Assembly: GCA_031082125.1 (NCBI GenBank)
Contig: JAVHLM010000016.1
Span: 1-64,000 of the forward strand
Direction of reading: 5' to 3'
Length of the DNA: 64,000 nucleotides
From: Candidatus Eremiobacterota bacterium
GTDB taxonomy: Bacteria; Vulcanimicrobiota; CADAWZ01; Ess09-12
The notes below the pieces were generated by a model. The model did no database searches, was not told the DNA's origin, and was given only the letters and a program-made list of their open reading frames with translations. Made by a program: the position numbers and the translations under genes. Below are positions 24,237-33,576 of this stretch, one piece after another. Within the stretch, counting starts at the first letter, position 1. Each line of letters opens with the position of its first letter.

Positions 24237-25040
24237 ATGAAGGAAGAGGGGACCACCATTCTCGGGAGATACCGGGTGGAGTCTTGTCTGATGAGAACCC
24301 CTGCGGGGAGGGTCCTGAAAGCTCTCGATCTTAATGGGGGAGAGCCGGTCATGGTGAAGGAGCTCATGGCAGACAGCGCCCTTGCCGTCACTCCAGAGGA
24401 AATCAGGGAGCGTTACGAGAGAGAAGTTCTGGCTCTCTCGGCTCTCAAGCATCCCGGGATACCGAGGCTCCTTTACCACGAGGCCTCGTCATCAGCATGT
24501 TATCTTGTGGAGGAATTTTTCACGGGAGAGACTCTTGACGCCCTGTCGATGAAGAGGAACAGGCCTTTCACGGTGAAGGAGGTGGTGGGCTGGGGGGTGC
24601 AGCTTTGCGAGATGCTGGCCCTGTTCCACAGCCACAAGCCGGAGCCCATCATATTCCGCGATGTCACGCCCTCCAATATTGTGGTCTCGGCTCCCGGCGT
24701 CGTCAAGCTTGCGGACTTCGGGCTCTCAAGGTTCTTTAACCCGCTCAAGGTCAAGGACACTTTCGTCATGGGGACTCCCGGCTTTTCGCCGCCGGAGCAG
24801 TATGGAAGCGGGCAGTCCGATGCGCGGTCCGATATCTATTCCCTGGGTGCCACCCTCTATTATTGCCTCACGCTCCGCTCTGTCGATGAGTTTCCGAGGC
24901 AGGTGCCCGGCCCCAGGACTCATAATCCTCTTGTGTCGGGTCCGCTTGACAAGGCGGTAGTGCTCTGCCTTTCCAGGGAGCCCTCAAGGCGACCCCAGTC
25001 GGCAGAGAAGCTCTCTGAAATGCTGAAAAACCTCTTATAA
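24237..25040 (+). CDS. Soluble Ser/Thr protein kinase (kinase domain only)
   Basis: 267 residues, essentially all kinase domain. Visible motifs are the ATP Lys41 in VMVKEL, the alpha-C Glu in YEREVLAL, the catalytic loop FRDVTPSN (the His of HRD is Phe, the Asp and Asn are kept), the metal motif ADFGLS, the activation segment MGTPGFSPPEQY, and the DIYSLGATLY helix. It is a Hanks-type kinase lacking membrane and PASTA domains, so it must get its input from other proteins. AGGGAGGAAG precedes the ATG. FHA proteins encoded at 15652 and 26372 are possible readers or substrates. A CPBP protease gene follows after 24 bases. Confidence 0.9.
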   Translation: MKEEGTTILGRYRVESCLMRTPAGRVLKALDLNGGEPVMVKELMADSALAVTPEEIRERYEREVLALSALKHPGIPRLLYHEASSSACYLVEEFFTGETLDALSMKRNRPFTVKEVVGWGVQLCEMLALFHSHKPEPIIFRDVTPSNIVVSAPGVVKLADFGLSRFFNPLKVKDTFVMGTPGFSPPEQYGSGQSDARSDIYSLGATLYYCLTLRSVDEFPRQVPGPRTHNPLVSGPLDKAVVLCLSREPSRRPQSAEKLSEMLKNLL

Positions 25041-25064
25041 AGTCTTCTCCCCGGAAGGAGCATC

Positions 25065-25835
25065 ATGAAGAAATCCGTCAAGGACAGTATCAGCGGCCCC
25101 TCTGCCATGCTTTCTTCTATGCGGGTGCTTGACAGGGGGACTATCGCGGTGCTTCTGACAATCCCTCTTTTTCTCTGGGCCATCCAGTTTTTCGGCCTCA
25201 CGGTAAATTTTTTCCAGTTTTTCCCCTCGGTGACCAGGAGGTTTTCCCCTGATGTGGCCAACCTTCTCTCCTTCGTGTACTGGTCTGTGTGCTGTGCCGT
25301 CGGGTATGTGGGGCTCCCTCTCCTTGTCATCTCAAGGGTTCTGAAAGACAAGGCCCGGAATTTCGGCCTTCCCGGAAAACCCTCGCTGAGCCACGGATGG
25401 ATTTACTGCACTCTTTATCTCGCCGTGCTCCCCTTCGTGGTTTTTGCCGCCTTCCAGAAATCCTTCCTGTCCGTCTATCCCTTCTATCTCCCCAGCGCCG
25501 GTAAATGGCAGCTCTTTCTGATATTCGAGGCCTTTTATCTTCTCCAGTTCTTTTCCCTGGAGTTCTTTTTCCGGGGCTATATTCTTTTTTCCCTGGAGCG
25601 CACCTTTGGCGTATACTCAATCTTCATCATGACCATCCCGTACTGCATGATACACTTTCCGAAGCCTGCCCTTGAGGCTCTTGCGGCGATTTTGGCAGGG
25701 ATAGTCCTGGGGTGGCTCGCCTTGAGGACCCGTTCCATATGGTACGGTGTCATGATCCACATGTCTGTGGCTCTGACCATGGATGTACTTGCCCTTGTGA
25801 GGGGTGGGTACCTGCCCAGGCTTTTCCTGCACTGA
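25065..25835 (+). CDS. CPBP-family intramembrane protease-like protein
   Basis: 256 residues with about six to seven hydrophobic segments. The CPBP (CAAX protease and bacteriocin-processing) motif 1 appears as SLEFFFRGY, where the usual EExxxR has Leu in place of the first Glu. The His motifs appear as YCMIHFPKP and YGVMIHMSVALTMD. Members cleave membrane-embedded substrates or handle peptides. The loss of one catalytic-motif Glu makes activity uncertain. AAGGAG precedes the ATG, and the gene is probably co-transcribed with the kinase 24 bases upstream. It converges on the ECF S-component gene with a four-base gap. Confidence 0.75.
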   Translation: MKKSVKDSISGPSAMLSSMRVLDRGTIAVLLTIPLFLWAIQFFGLTVNFFQFFPSVTRRFSPDVANLLSFVYWSVCCAVGYVGLPLLVISRVLKDKARNFGLPGKPSLSHGWIYCTLYLAVLPFVVFAAFQKSFLSVYPFYLPSAGKWQLFLIFEAFYLLQFFSLEFFFRGYILFSLERTFGVYSIFIMTIPYCMIHFPKPALEALAAILAGIVLGWLALRTRSIWYGVMIHMSVALTMDVLALVRGGYLPRLFLH

Positions 25836-25839
25836 CTGC

Positions 25840-26370
25840 TCAGGGCGAGGCTTTTTGAGTGACCTGGTGAAAGGCTTTCTCCAGCAGGGGATAGAGTAAG
25901 AGGGAGCCAGCCATTCCAATGATCCCCTGAATGGCGTTGGGGATAACGGCAGAGAGGGCCTTGTAGTAACCCATAATGAGCTGCTCGTAGAGGAAATATC
26001 CTCCCACCATGGCTGAAGCTCCGCAGAATCCTCCCGCGAGGCGGAAAAGATGGCTGTTGCACCTGTTCAGGTCGCGGCCCAGCATGCCGGCACAGAAGCC
26101 CTCCAGCCCCTTGATCACCAGTGTCCCCGGCACAAAGATGAAATGCCCCCCCGAGAGATCGGCAAAGGCAGAGCCCAGGCCGCCTACAAGAGCGCCTCTT
26201 GGGCCGCCAAGCAGATACCCGCAGGCCAGCACAAGCACATCGCCAAGGTTGATGTAGCCGCCGGTAAGGGGCGTTGCAATCCTTACCGTTGCGGTGACAA
26301 TGGCCACAAGGGCGATGAGGAGCCCGTTTGTAGCCATAACCTTGAGAATGTTCCTCGGCCTGGTATTCAT
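25840..26370 (-). CDS. ECF transporter S component
   Basis: 176 residues, six hydrophobic segments. The pattern GGYINLGDVLVLACG, GSAFADLSGGHFIFVPGT and LVIKGLEGF is that of the substrate-binding S subunit of energy-coupling-factor vitamin importers. The ligand (riboflavin, pyridoxine, a thiazole or other) cannot be assigned. The ATPase and T subunits are not in the window and are presumably shared. Its ATG lies one base after the stop of the FHA gene, so it is the last gene of a four-gene operon that begins with an OPT transporter. Confidence 0.85.
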   Translation of the reverse strand: MNTRPRNILKVMATNGLLIALVAIVTATVRIATPLTGGYINLGDVLVLACGYLLGGPRGALVGGLGSAFADLSGGHFIFVPGTLVIKGLEGFCAGMLGRDLNRCNSHLFRLAGGFCGASAMVGGYFLYEQLIMGYYKALSAVIPNAIQGIIGMAGSLLLYPLLEKAFHQVTQKASP

Positions 26371-26371
26371 T

Positions 26372-27592
26372 TCATTCTTCCAGGGGAGTTCCCCGGCGGA
26401 ACAGAATTGTGGTATGGGAGCTGAGCCTCATGACGCTTCCGTCGTGGAGATTTTTCCGTCCTCCCACTTTGATGAGAGCGGAGCCCAGGTAACTGAGGCG
26501 CTGCGACGAGCGCTGCACGAGAAAGAAACTTTTTCGATGGTAGTGAAGAGTCACCTGCCTGAGGGCCACATCCCTGTCGGTGAGGGTGAGGTCATTGGCT
26601 TTTCCCCTTCCTATCGAGGTTATCTCTCTTGAGAGGGAGATGTGCTTTCCCATGTCCTCAGGCTTCCCCTTGATCACGTGAATCTCCCATTTCAAGAGCT
26701 CGGTAAGGAGCTGGTGCTCAATGAAGACGAGGCGCATTGAATCCGTGCTGATCAGATCACCTGTTCTGAGCGGGAGGGATTTCTGAGCCTCTGCAGGCCT
26801 GTTGTTGATCTTGAGGGAGCCTTCCCCGGGAATAATGCTCCAGACGCTTCTGGCGAATGAGAGGATAAAGAGAAAGGTGCCACGTGGAGCGTCGCTCCAT
26901 TTCAGGGAAGGAGTCTTATCCAGGTAAACATAGAACTGCCTTTTCTCGGGGAGATCCCGGTATAAAAAGGGAATTTTTTCGCCCCTGCACTTTCCATAAG
27001 TGCAGATGAGAGAAAAGTCAGGCTTTTCCTCCTCTAGCCTTTTCGGGAGTGTCCCCGTGAACTCCCTTGGGTGCACGGTCCTTTTTTTTTTCACCTTTTC
27101 TCCCTCCTGGATCTCCTGGGGGGCCGTGGTGACAAACTGAGGCGTGATTTTTTTCCTTTCCAGGTGGTAAAGAGGGGGCGATTCCCCGTCATCCCCTCCG
27201 CTCTCATGAGCCTTTTCCTCATGGAGGGGCACGTGCTCGCACTTATCCCTCTGTCCGGGCCCGAGCTCGTCAATGAGCCGGAAGGTGATGGCACCGATGG
27301 TGACTTCATCGCCTGTCGAGAGGAAGGCGCTCTCCTTGAGGGTGCCGTTGATCGATGCAAGGTCATCGTGGGATTTATTGATAAACTTGAAGGCATGAGC
27401 TTCACCGTCCCACTCCATCACGGCATGAAAGCGCGTGATGGAGTGATCGGCAAAGAGAATCCATTTCGCCTTGCGCTCCCCGGGGTGAAACTGCCGTCCC
27501 AGGGGAATGCGCCCCTGGGGCAGTGCGATGATTCTTCCCCTGTCTTCTCCTTCGCAGACTTCGATAAACAAGCCCGAATTGATTTCCCGCAT
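26372..27592 (-). CDS. FHA-domain protein with two FHA-like domains
   Basis: 406 residues from ATG 27592 (a GGAGTGA site precedes it; a longer frame runs into the aminopeptidase gene). The N-terminal FHA domain (about 20-105) shows PLGRQ, HSITRFHAVMEW and SINGTL. The C-terminal domain (about 310-400) shows ITSIGRGKANDLTLTD and LRQVTLHYHR. In the latter the usual SRxH is replaced by LRQV, so phosphopeptide binding may be weakened. A middle segment (about 190-300) has an FHA-like beta pattern too. It resembles the 687-residue FHA protein in its end-to-end domain layout. It lies between peptide-utilisation genes. Confidence 0.8.
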   Translation of the reverse strand: MREINSGLFIEVCEGEDRGRIIALPQGRIPLGRQFHPGERKAKWILFADHSITRFHAVMEWDGEAHAFKFINKSHDDLASINGTLKESAFLSTGDEVTIGAITFRLIDELGPGQRDKCEHVPLHEEKAHESGGDDGESPPLYHLERKKITPQFVTTAPQEIQEGEKVKKKRTVHPREFTGTLPKRLEEEKPDFSLICTYGKCRGEKIPFLYRDLPEKRQFYVYLDKTPSLKWSDAPRGTFLFILSFARSVWSIIPGEGSLKINNRPAEAQKSLPLRTGDLISTDSMRLVFIEHQLLTELLKWEIHVIKGKPEDMGKHISLSREITSIGRGKANDLTLTDRDVALRQVTLHYHRKSFFLVQRSSQRLSYLGSALIKVGGRKNLHDGSVMRLSSHTTILFRRGTPLEE

Positions 27593-27596
27593 AGTT

Positions 27597-28628
27597 TCAC
27601 TCCAGAAGAAATTTTCCCCGCTCCATGAGGGGTGTCCCGTCAACGATGATGGTGGGATTCTTCATGACTCCGTCAACATGGGCCTCGCTGTTCCAGTCGC
27701 TTCCCGTTTTCTCGGGGTATCCATGGCCGATGGCGATATGAATGCCAGGGAATTTCTCATCCTGGAGCAGGTTCCCCACAAGCCTGTCAAGGCCGATATT
27801 GGTGCCGATGGCAAACTCGCCGATGCGGTTCGCGTTTTCATCCTGCTTCATATATTCGGTGAGCTCCTTCAGAAGCTGCCCGTTTTTGCACTGCACGTCG
27901 GTGACCCGGCCGTCTTTCACCTGGAGCGTCACCGGCGTCTCCTCGAGGACGCCGTATTTCTCGCAGAAATAATCGCCGAGGACGCCGTCCACGACAATTT
28001 TCCCCTCGGGGATGCGGTATACGCAGGTGAATACCTCTCCGTCGGGAAGATTGCTCCACTTTTCAGCAGTGATATGGCCGTCACTCACCAGCCACCGCCA
28101 GCCGGGGTGGAACTCTGCCGTGAAATCGGTGCCTGAAGGTGTGGTGACCTTGATAAAGCGGGCCTTTTTTACCATTTCAAAGACTTTCCTGCTGATCTCC
28201 TGCACCTTCGCATAGTCAACAGCCATGCCGGTCGTCATCAGAAGGTCGGTGATATTGGGCATGTGGCCGTGGCGGAGCTTCCGCCGTTCCGCTATTTTTA
28301 TCATGGGAGAGCGGAAGCTTGGGAGCTCCCCCTTTTTCCCCCGGGCGGCATAAAAGCTTACCGTGACCCCTTCCTCTTCCATGGCCTTCGCGATCTCGGC
28401 GGGGAAGTGGAGGGGGGCGCTCCCGTCATCGGGCCTGTCCCCGAAGTCCTCCATGATGAACATCCTTGTGTTGCCGGGAGTCACTGTTTCGAGCTGCCTG
28501 TAGATCTCGCCGGCAATGTGCTTTGTGTCTCTGTCGGTGATGAGGACCACTTTTTCGCCGGGAGCCACTCTGACGCAGTTCTTGACTGCCTGCATCGCGC
28601 CGTATTCCAGCGTGTTGGTAAGAGCCAT
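27597..28628 (-). CDS. M29-family aminopeptidase
   Basis: 343 residues. The C-terminal half carries metal-ligand segments typical of M29 (aminopeptidase T/S): GEFAIGTNIGLDRLVGN, then HIAIGHGYPEKTG and the EAHVDGVM region. These cytosolic dimetal enzymes release N-terminal residues from short peptides. AAGGAGG lies upstream of the ATG. It follows the OPT peptide transporter by 25 bases and is followed four bases later by the FHA gene. The transporter presumably imports oligopeptides that this enzyme degrades. Confidence 0.85.
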   Translation of the reverse strand: MALTNTLEYGAMQAVKNCVRVAPGEKVVLITDRDTKHIAGEIYRQLETVTPGNTRMFIMEDFGDRPDDGSAPLHFPAEIAKAMEEEGVTVSFYAARGKKGELPSFRSPMIKIAERRKLRHGHMPNITDLLMTTGMAVDYAKVQEISRKVFEMVKKARFIKVTTPSGTDFTAEFHPGWRWLVSDGHITAEKWSNLPDGEVFTCVYRIPEGKIVVDGVLGDYFCEKYGVLEETPVTLQVKDGRVTDVQCKNGQLLKELTEYMKQDENANRIGEFAIGTNIGLDRLVGNLLQDEKFPGIHIAIGHGYPEKTGSDWNSEAHVDGVMKNPTIIVDGTPLMERGKFLLE

Positions 28629-28653
28629 GGTAGTTTATCCTCCTTAACAGACT

Positions 28654-30720
28654 TTATTCTGCTGCATTTCCATCCTCAGGGGCAGATTTATGTTCACCGC
28701 GGCAGGCGTACCAATATGTAAAGGCGCCCAGGACAAGGAACATGACCAGGGCTGCCCACCCTCCAAGGTCTTTCTCCGCGATTCCCAGGCTCCAGTTCAC
28801 CTTGTAAAACTTCAGTATGGCGCTCACTACGCCTATGATAGCGCCGCCGGCAATGTAGCCCGAGGCGATGAGGGTCCCCTTTTCCTTTCTTTTCTTTCCC
28901 ACTGCGGGGTCGGGATGGCTTTTCTCTATCAGGTGCGCGAGAATTCCCCCTGCGAGGATCGGCGTGTTCAGATCGAGGGGAATATAGACGCCGAGCACGA
29001 AAGCGAGCGGCGGGATGCCGATTGATTCCAGGATGAGGGTCAGGATGATCCCCACGGCGTAGAGGAGCCAGGGCACCGGGGCATCGGACATGAGGGTCTC
29101 GATCACGGCGGCCATGGCATTCGCCTGCGGGGCGGGGAGCACCTTGTCGGCGGGGTGGCCGGGGCCTTCCACGAAGCCGTAGGTAGTATTGAGAAGCATG
29201 ATGACGGCCGCCACTGCAAATGCCGCGACAAGGGTTCCCAGGAACTTGAAGCGCTGCTGGTTATAAGGCGTGGCGCCTATCCAGTAGCCTATCTTGAGAT
29301 CGGTGATAAAGGAACCCGACATGGAGAGGGAGGTGCAGACCACGCCTCCGATGAGAAGGGCCGCCATCATCCCGTAAGGCCCCTTGAGGCCTGCCTGCAC
29401 GAGGATGATGCTGCTCAGGATAAGGGTCATGAGGGTCATGCCCGAGACAGGGTTCGTTCCCACGATGGCAATTGCCCTTGCCGCCACTGAAGTGAAGAGG
29501 AACGATATGACGATCACCACGAGCAGTGCAATGAGAGCAAGGGTGGTGGCATTCTGCATCTTTGCAAGCACGCCGTTCTGAAAGAAAAAGAAGGTGATTA
29601 TCAGGGTGATGGCGATAATACTGAAGACGTAGATCATAGGCAGGTCCTTCTGCGTTCTCTTCACGGCGCCTTCCGCATCTGCGCTCCTTTTCTGGAAGAT
29701 CTCCTTGAATCCCAGGGTGAAGGCCTGCAGGATGATGCCCGATGACTTGATGATGCCTATGATGCCGGCGCATGCGATGCCGCCGATGCCGATGGTGCGG
29801 GCGTAGTATTTGAAGAGCTCATCTTCTCCCATGGAGCTGATAAGGACCCCCTCGGGAGCCGGGGGTATGGAGACCGGCAGGTAGTGGCCGAAGTGGGCGA
29901 TAAGGGGGATGACTATATACCAGGCGAAAAAAGAGCCGGCGCAGATTATGGCGGCATACTTGAGGCCCACGATATAGCCCATGCCCAGCACCGCCGAGGT
30001 CACATTAATCTTGAACACGAGCTTCCATTGGTCGGCAAGGGCCGCCCCTGCCTTGAGAAGCCTTGTCGAGAAGGTCTCCCTCCATGCCTCAAGGGTGTAT
30101 ACGCAGAACTCGTAAACCGAGGCCACAAGCATGCTGATGCCCAGCACCTTCGCCTGGTCTCCGCCCTCCTCGCCCGTCACCAGCACCTCGGTAGTGGCCG
30201 TTCCCTCGGGGAAGGGGAACTTGCCGTGCATGTCGGAGACAAAATATTTCCTGAAGAAGATAAGGAACACGATGCCCAGGATTCCTCCCAGCAGCGACGC
30301 CATGAATATCTGGAAAAAATTCACGTCGATAATGCCGTACTTGGGGTTTCCCTTCAGAATGAGGAGAGCGGGGAGGGTGAAGATGGCCCCGGCTACGACG
30401 GCGCCCGAAGAAGCCCCGATGGACTGGATGATGACGTTCTCCAGGATGGTGCTTTTCCTCCGCCTGGCCATGAGATAAGAGATTCCCACGGCCAGGATGG
30501 CGATGGGAATGGCCGCCTCGAAGACATTGCCGATCTTGAGGCCCAGGAATGCAGCGGCACCGGAAAAAATGAGGGCCATCAGGACGCCCGTTATCACCGA
30601 GCGGGGTGTCACCTCCTGCATGTCGCTCTCGGCAGGGACTATGGGCTCGTAGGTCTCGCCGGGTTTCAGTTCCGAGTAAGCATTGGCAGGAAGCCCCTTT
30701 GCGCCTGAGGCGTGCTCCAT
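28654..30720 (-). CDS. OPT-family oligopeptide transporter
   Basis: 688 residues with about 16 hydrophobic segments. Family signatures include SVITGVLMALIFSGAAAFLGLKIG at the first helix, FPEGTATTEVL and GTNPVSGMT. OPT proteins import oligopeptides or metal-chelate peptides with protons. The C-terminal GAFTYWYACRGEHKSA is soluble. AAGGATG precedes the ATG. First gene of the operon OPT, M29 aminopeptidase, FHA protein, ECF S component. The region between it and the divergent heptose operon (30721-30915) has no identified promoter. Confidence 0.93.
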   Translation of the reverse strand: MEHASGAKGLPANAYSELKPGETYEPIVPAESDMQEVTPRSVITGVLMALIFSGAAAFLGLKIGNVFEAAIPIAILAVGISYLMARRRKSTILENVIIQSIGASSGAVVAGAIFTLPALLILKGNPKYGIIDVNFFQIFMASLLGGILGIVFLIFFRKYFVSDMHGKFPFPEGTATTEVLVTGEEGGDQAKVLGISMLVASVYEFCVYTLEAWRETFSTRLLKAGAALADQWKLVFKINVTSAVLGMGYIVGLKYAAIICAGSFFAWYIVIPLIAHFGHYLPVSIPPAPEGVLISSMGEDELFKYYARTIGIGGIACAGIIGIIKSSGIILQAFTLGFKEIFQKRSADAEGAVKRTQKDLPMIYVFSIIAITLIITFFFFQNGVLAKMQNATTLALIALLVVIVISFLFTSVAARAIAIVGTNPVSGMTLMTLILSSIILVQAGLKGPYGMMAALLIGGVVCTSLSMSGSFITDLKIGYWIGATPYNQQRFKFLGTLVAAFAVAAVIMLLNTTYGFVEGPGHPADKVLPAPQANAMAAVIETLMSDAPVPWLLYAVGIILTLILESIGIPPLAFVLGVYIPLDLNTPILAGGILAHLIEKSHPDPAVGKKRKEKGTLIASGYIAGGAIIGVVSAILKFYKVNWSLGIAEKDLGGWAALVMFLVLGAFTYWYACRGEHKSAPEDGNAAE

Positions 30721-30915
30721 GGTTTCATCCTTCTTTCTCTCCGTGGCTTTCTAGTGAATACACCACAAATTGCCATTTTCCTTCATGGCCTCCCCGCTCA
30801 CGCCGCGGCGGTCAGTGGAGGGGAAAACAGGTTTTTTTCCTCTGGACAAAGAAATCACCATAAAAGTGCACAAGGCTTCACCGGGGCTTTGGCAGAGGAA
30901 AGAGGAGAGGAATCA

Positions 30916-31878
30916 TTGGAGAGCTATTTTATCGCAGGAGGGGCAGGATTTATAGGGAGCCATCTTGCAAGGGCTCTTGGAGAGGCAGGGAAAGACCTGT
31001 CGCTCGTTATCTATGATAACTTCAGCTCGGGGAGGCGCTGGCATCTTGACAGTCTAAGAGACCATGAAGGGGTAACGGTGGTGGAAGGCGATATCAAGGA
31101 TCTGGAGCGCCTTTCTGATGCAATGAAGGGTGCCACCTGTGTCTATCACTTCGCATCGAACCCCGACATCGCCAAGGCCATGGAAAAGCCCGACATAGAC
31201 TTCTGGGAAGGCACGTACCTTACCAATAACGTCGTGGAGGCCATGAGGAGAAACGGGGTAAAAAAGCTTCTCTATGCCTCGGGAAGCGGCGTTTACGGTG
31301 ATACGGGACTCGTGGAAGTTACCGAGGATCATGCGCCGCTCCTTCCAATCTCCACCTACGGGGCCAGCAAGCTCGCCTGCGAGGCCCTCGTCTGCTCATA
31401 CTGCCATATGTTCTCCATGACGGCTGCCATATTCAGGTTCGCAAATGTCGTGGGCCCCCGGCAGACCCATGGCGTGGGATATGATTTCATCAGAAAGCTG
31501 AAAAGCGATCCCTCCCGGCTCCGCATCCTGGGAGACGGCACGCAGAGCAAATCATACATAGAGGTCTCTGATGTGATTAATGCCATGAGACTCGTGGAGA
31601 AGAGGCTCGAGGGAGGCTATCACTATTACAACGTGGCCACGCTTGACTACCTGACGGTAAAGGAGATAGCCGATATCGTCGTCTCGGCCATGGGACTGGG
31701 GAAGGTCACCTATGAGTTTTCGGGGGGCGCCCGGGGGTGGAAGGGCGATGTGCCGGTGGTGAGGTTTGATTCTCAAAAGATCCGGAGCCTTGGATGGACC
31801 AACCGCTTCACCTCTCGTGAAGCCATCAGCCGCTCTGTCGCCTCCCTCTACCAGGATGCCCTTGAGGGCAGGATCTGA
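30916..31878 (+). CDS. NAD-dependent sugar epimerase/dehydratase (extended SDR)
   Basis: 320 residues from TTG 30916. AGAGGAGAGG at 30901-30910 fixes this start, and the Rossmann motif IAGGAGFIGSHLA then lies at the very N-terminus as in the family; frames beginning further upstream only add junk. The catalytic pair is in STYGASKLACEAL (YxxxK), with Ser-rich YASGSGVYG before it. Such enzymes epimerise or dehydrate nucleotide sugars such as UDP-glucose or GDP-mannose. As the first of nine close-set genes for heptose activation, it may modify the resulting NDP-heptose. Confidence 0.88.
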   Translation: MESYFIAGGAGFIGSHLARALGEAGKDLSLVIYDNFSSGRRWHLDSLRDHEGVTVVEGDIKDLERLSDAMKGATCVYHFASNPDIAKAMEKPDIDFWEGTYLTNNVVEAMRRNGVKKLLYASGSGVYGDTGLVEVTEDHAPLLPISTYGASKLACEALVCSYCHMFSMTAAIFRFANVVGPRQTHGVGYDFIRKLKSDPSRLRILGDGTQSKSYIEVSDVINAMRLVEKRLEGGYHYYNVATLDYLTVKEIADIVVSAMGLGKVTYEFSGGARGWKGDVPVVRFDSQKIRSLGWTNRFTSREAISRSVASLYQDALEGRI

Positions 31879-31895
31879 CCGGAAGGAGTGAGAGA

Positions 31896-32879
31896 ATGAT
31901 TATATCCCGCGCTCCTGTGAGGCTCTCAATGGGTGGCGGAGGCACCGATCTCCCCTCCTTTTATGAGCAGCATGGAGGTTTTCTCCTTGCCGCAGCCATC
32001 AACAAATACGTGTACCTCAGCATAAACAGGCGCTTCAGCGAGTCGATCCGCCTCTCATACTCAAAAACCGAGATAGTGGACAGGGTGGAGTCTATTGAGC
32101 ACAATATCTTCAGGGAGGCTCTCAAGCTTACCAAGATAGAGAGCGGGATTGAGCTGGTCTCCATAGCCGATGTGCCCGCCCAGTGCGGCCTGGGAAGCTC
32201 CTCGACTTTCACCGTTGCCCTTCTGAATGGCCTTTACGCCTACAAGAGGATTTACCTCCCCCTGGAGCGCCTTGCCGAGAGCGCCTGCCGTCTCGAGATA
32301 GGCATACTCAAGGAGCCCATTGGGAAACAGGACCAGTACGCTTCAGCCTTCGGGGGGTTCAATGCCTATACTTTCCATAAGGACGGAACAGTCACCGTCG
32401 AACCGGTGAATATCACCGTGGAGCACCTGCTGGAGCTTCAGAACAACCTCTTTCTCTTTTACCTGAAACGGGACAGGCAGGCAAGCTCGGTCCTCACCGT
32501 CCAGGACCGGAAGAGCAGGGAAGGCGACAGGGGGACCCTCGATCGTCTCCACCGGATCAAGGAGATAGGGATTCATACAAGGAAGATTTTTGAAGAGGGA
32601 AAGCTCCACGAGTTCGGCGAGATTCTCCACGAGCACTGGCTCACCAAAAAAGGCCTCTCTGACAAGGTTTCCGACTCCTCTATCGACGAAGTCTATGATC
32701 ATGCCCTTAAGAATGGCGCCACAGGAGGCAAGGTCGTCGGTGCCGGCGGAGGAGGCTTCCTTCTCCTTTACTGTCCCAAAGAGAGAACCAGGCTTGTAAC
32801 GGCCATGAAGGCCATGGGACTGGAGCCCATGTGGTTCACCTTCGAGCCCGAAGGGGCCAAGATCGTGTTCCATGGATAA
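31896..32879 (+). CDS. hddA: D-glycero-alpha-D-manno-heptose 7-phosphate kinase-like GHMP kinase
   Basis: 327 residues. GHMP motifs are RAPVRLSMGGGGTDLPSF at the N-terminus, the ATP loop PAQCGLGSSSTFTVALLNGL, GKQDQYASAFGG, and GAGGGGFLLLYC near the end. The N-terminal GGGTDLPS form is typical of HddA and related sugar 7-phosphate kinases. It would phosphorylate D-glycero-D-manno-heptose 7-phosphate at C1. GGAAGGAG precedes the ATG. The gene cluster contains the other steps of the pathway (36026, 36629, 35290), which supports this substrate. Confidence 0.88.
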   Translation: MIISRAPVRLSMGGGGTDLPSFYEQHGGFLLAAAINKYVYLSINRRFSESIRLSYSKTEIVDRVESIEHNIFREALKLTKIESGIELVSIADVPAQCGLGSSSTFTVALLNGLYAYKRIYLPLERLAESACRLEIGILKEPIGKQDQYASAFGGFNAYTFHKDGTVTVEPVNITVEHLLELQNNLFLFYLKRDRQASSVLTVQDRKSREGDRGTLDRLHRIKEIGIHTRKIFEEGKLHEFGEILHEHWLTKKGLSDKVSDSSIDEVYDHALKNGATGGKVVGAGGGGFLLLYCPKERTRLVTAMKAMGLEPMWFTFEPEGAKIVFHG

Positions 32880-32906
32880 CATGAGCTTTCCCTCAAGGAG
32901 CATTTC

Positions 32907-33563
32907 ATGATAAGCGTCGCCATGATAACGATGAACGAAGAGGATGCCATTGCTAAAGTCGTTGAAGACATAAGAAAGCATGCTCCCGGAGCGGAGATTC
33001 TTATCGTGGACTCAAGCAAGGACAGAACGGCGGAGATTGCCGAGTCACTTGGCGTCAAGGTAATCAAGCAGTTCCCCCCAAGGGGCTACGGCCCGGCGAT
33101 GGACTGTGCCCTGCGCTCGGCCTCCGGTGATGTCGTCGTGACTCTTGACTGCGATAACACCTACCCCGCCTCGATGATTCCCGAGCTTGCAAAACTTGTC
33201 ACCGAAGAGGGATATGATCTTGTTGACGGCTCGCGCCTCAAAAAGAAGCCCGAGGCCATGCCGCTTATCAATTACCTCGCAAATGCGGGCTTTGCCCTTC
33301 TCGCCTCCATGCTCTTTCTCCGCCATCTGACGGACCTTCACAGCGGTATGAGGGCCTACCGCAAGACGCTTATTGATGAGCTCCGCTACGATCCGAAAGG
33401 GGCGGCCCTCCCCGTGGAGCTTCTTCTCAGGCCCCTCAGGATGGGGCGCAGGGTGAAAGTGGTCTTCATTGATTATTTCGAGAGGGTGGGAAAATCCACC
33501 ATGCGTCCCCTTGAAAGCGCCTGGTGGACCCTGGTGAGGATTGGGAGAAGCCGCTTCCGGTGA
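32907..33563 (+). CDS. Family 2 glycosyltransferase (polyprenyl-phosphate type)
   Basis: 218 residues. The GT-A fold begins ISVAMITMNEEDAI, with nucleotide Asp motifs LIVDSSKDRT and VVTLDCDNTYP. It is short, with one hydrophobic patch (FALLASMLFL), like dolichyl/polyprenyl-phosphate mannosyl- or glucosyltransferases. The gene two positions downstream encodes a GtrA protein, a usual partner that moves polyprenyl-linked sugars across the membrane. AAGGAGC precedes the ATG. The donor may be the heptose nucleotide made by this operon, which is an inference. Confidence 0.85.
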   Translation: MISVAMITMNEEDAIAKVVEDIRKHAPGAEILIVDSSKDRTAEIAESLGVKVIKQFPPRGYGPAMDCALRSASGDVVVTLDCDNTYPASMIPELAKLVTEEGYDLVDGSRLKKKPEAMPLINYLANAGFALLASMLFLRHLTDLHSGMRAYRKTLIDELRYDPKGAALPVELLLRPLRMGRRVKVVFIDYFERVGKSTMRPLESAWWTLVRIGRSRFR

Positions 33564-33576
33564 AAGGAGAAACGCC

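Noticed and set aside
29884-30708. 274-codon plus-strand frame
   Set aside because: Antisense to the OPT transporter; composition is Gly/Asp/His-rich without structure.
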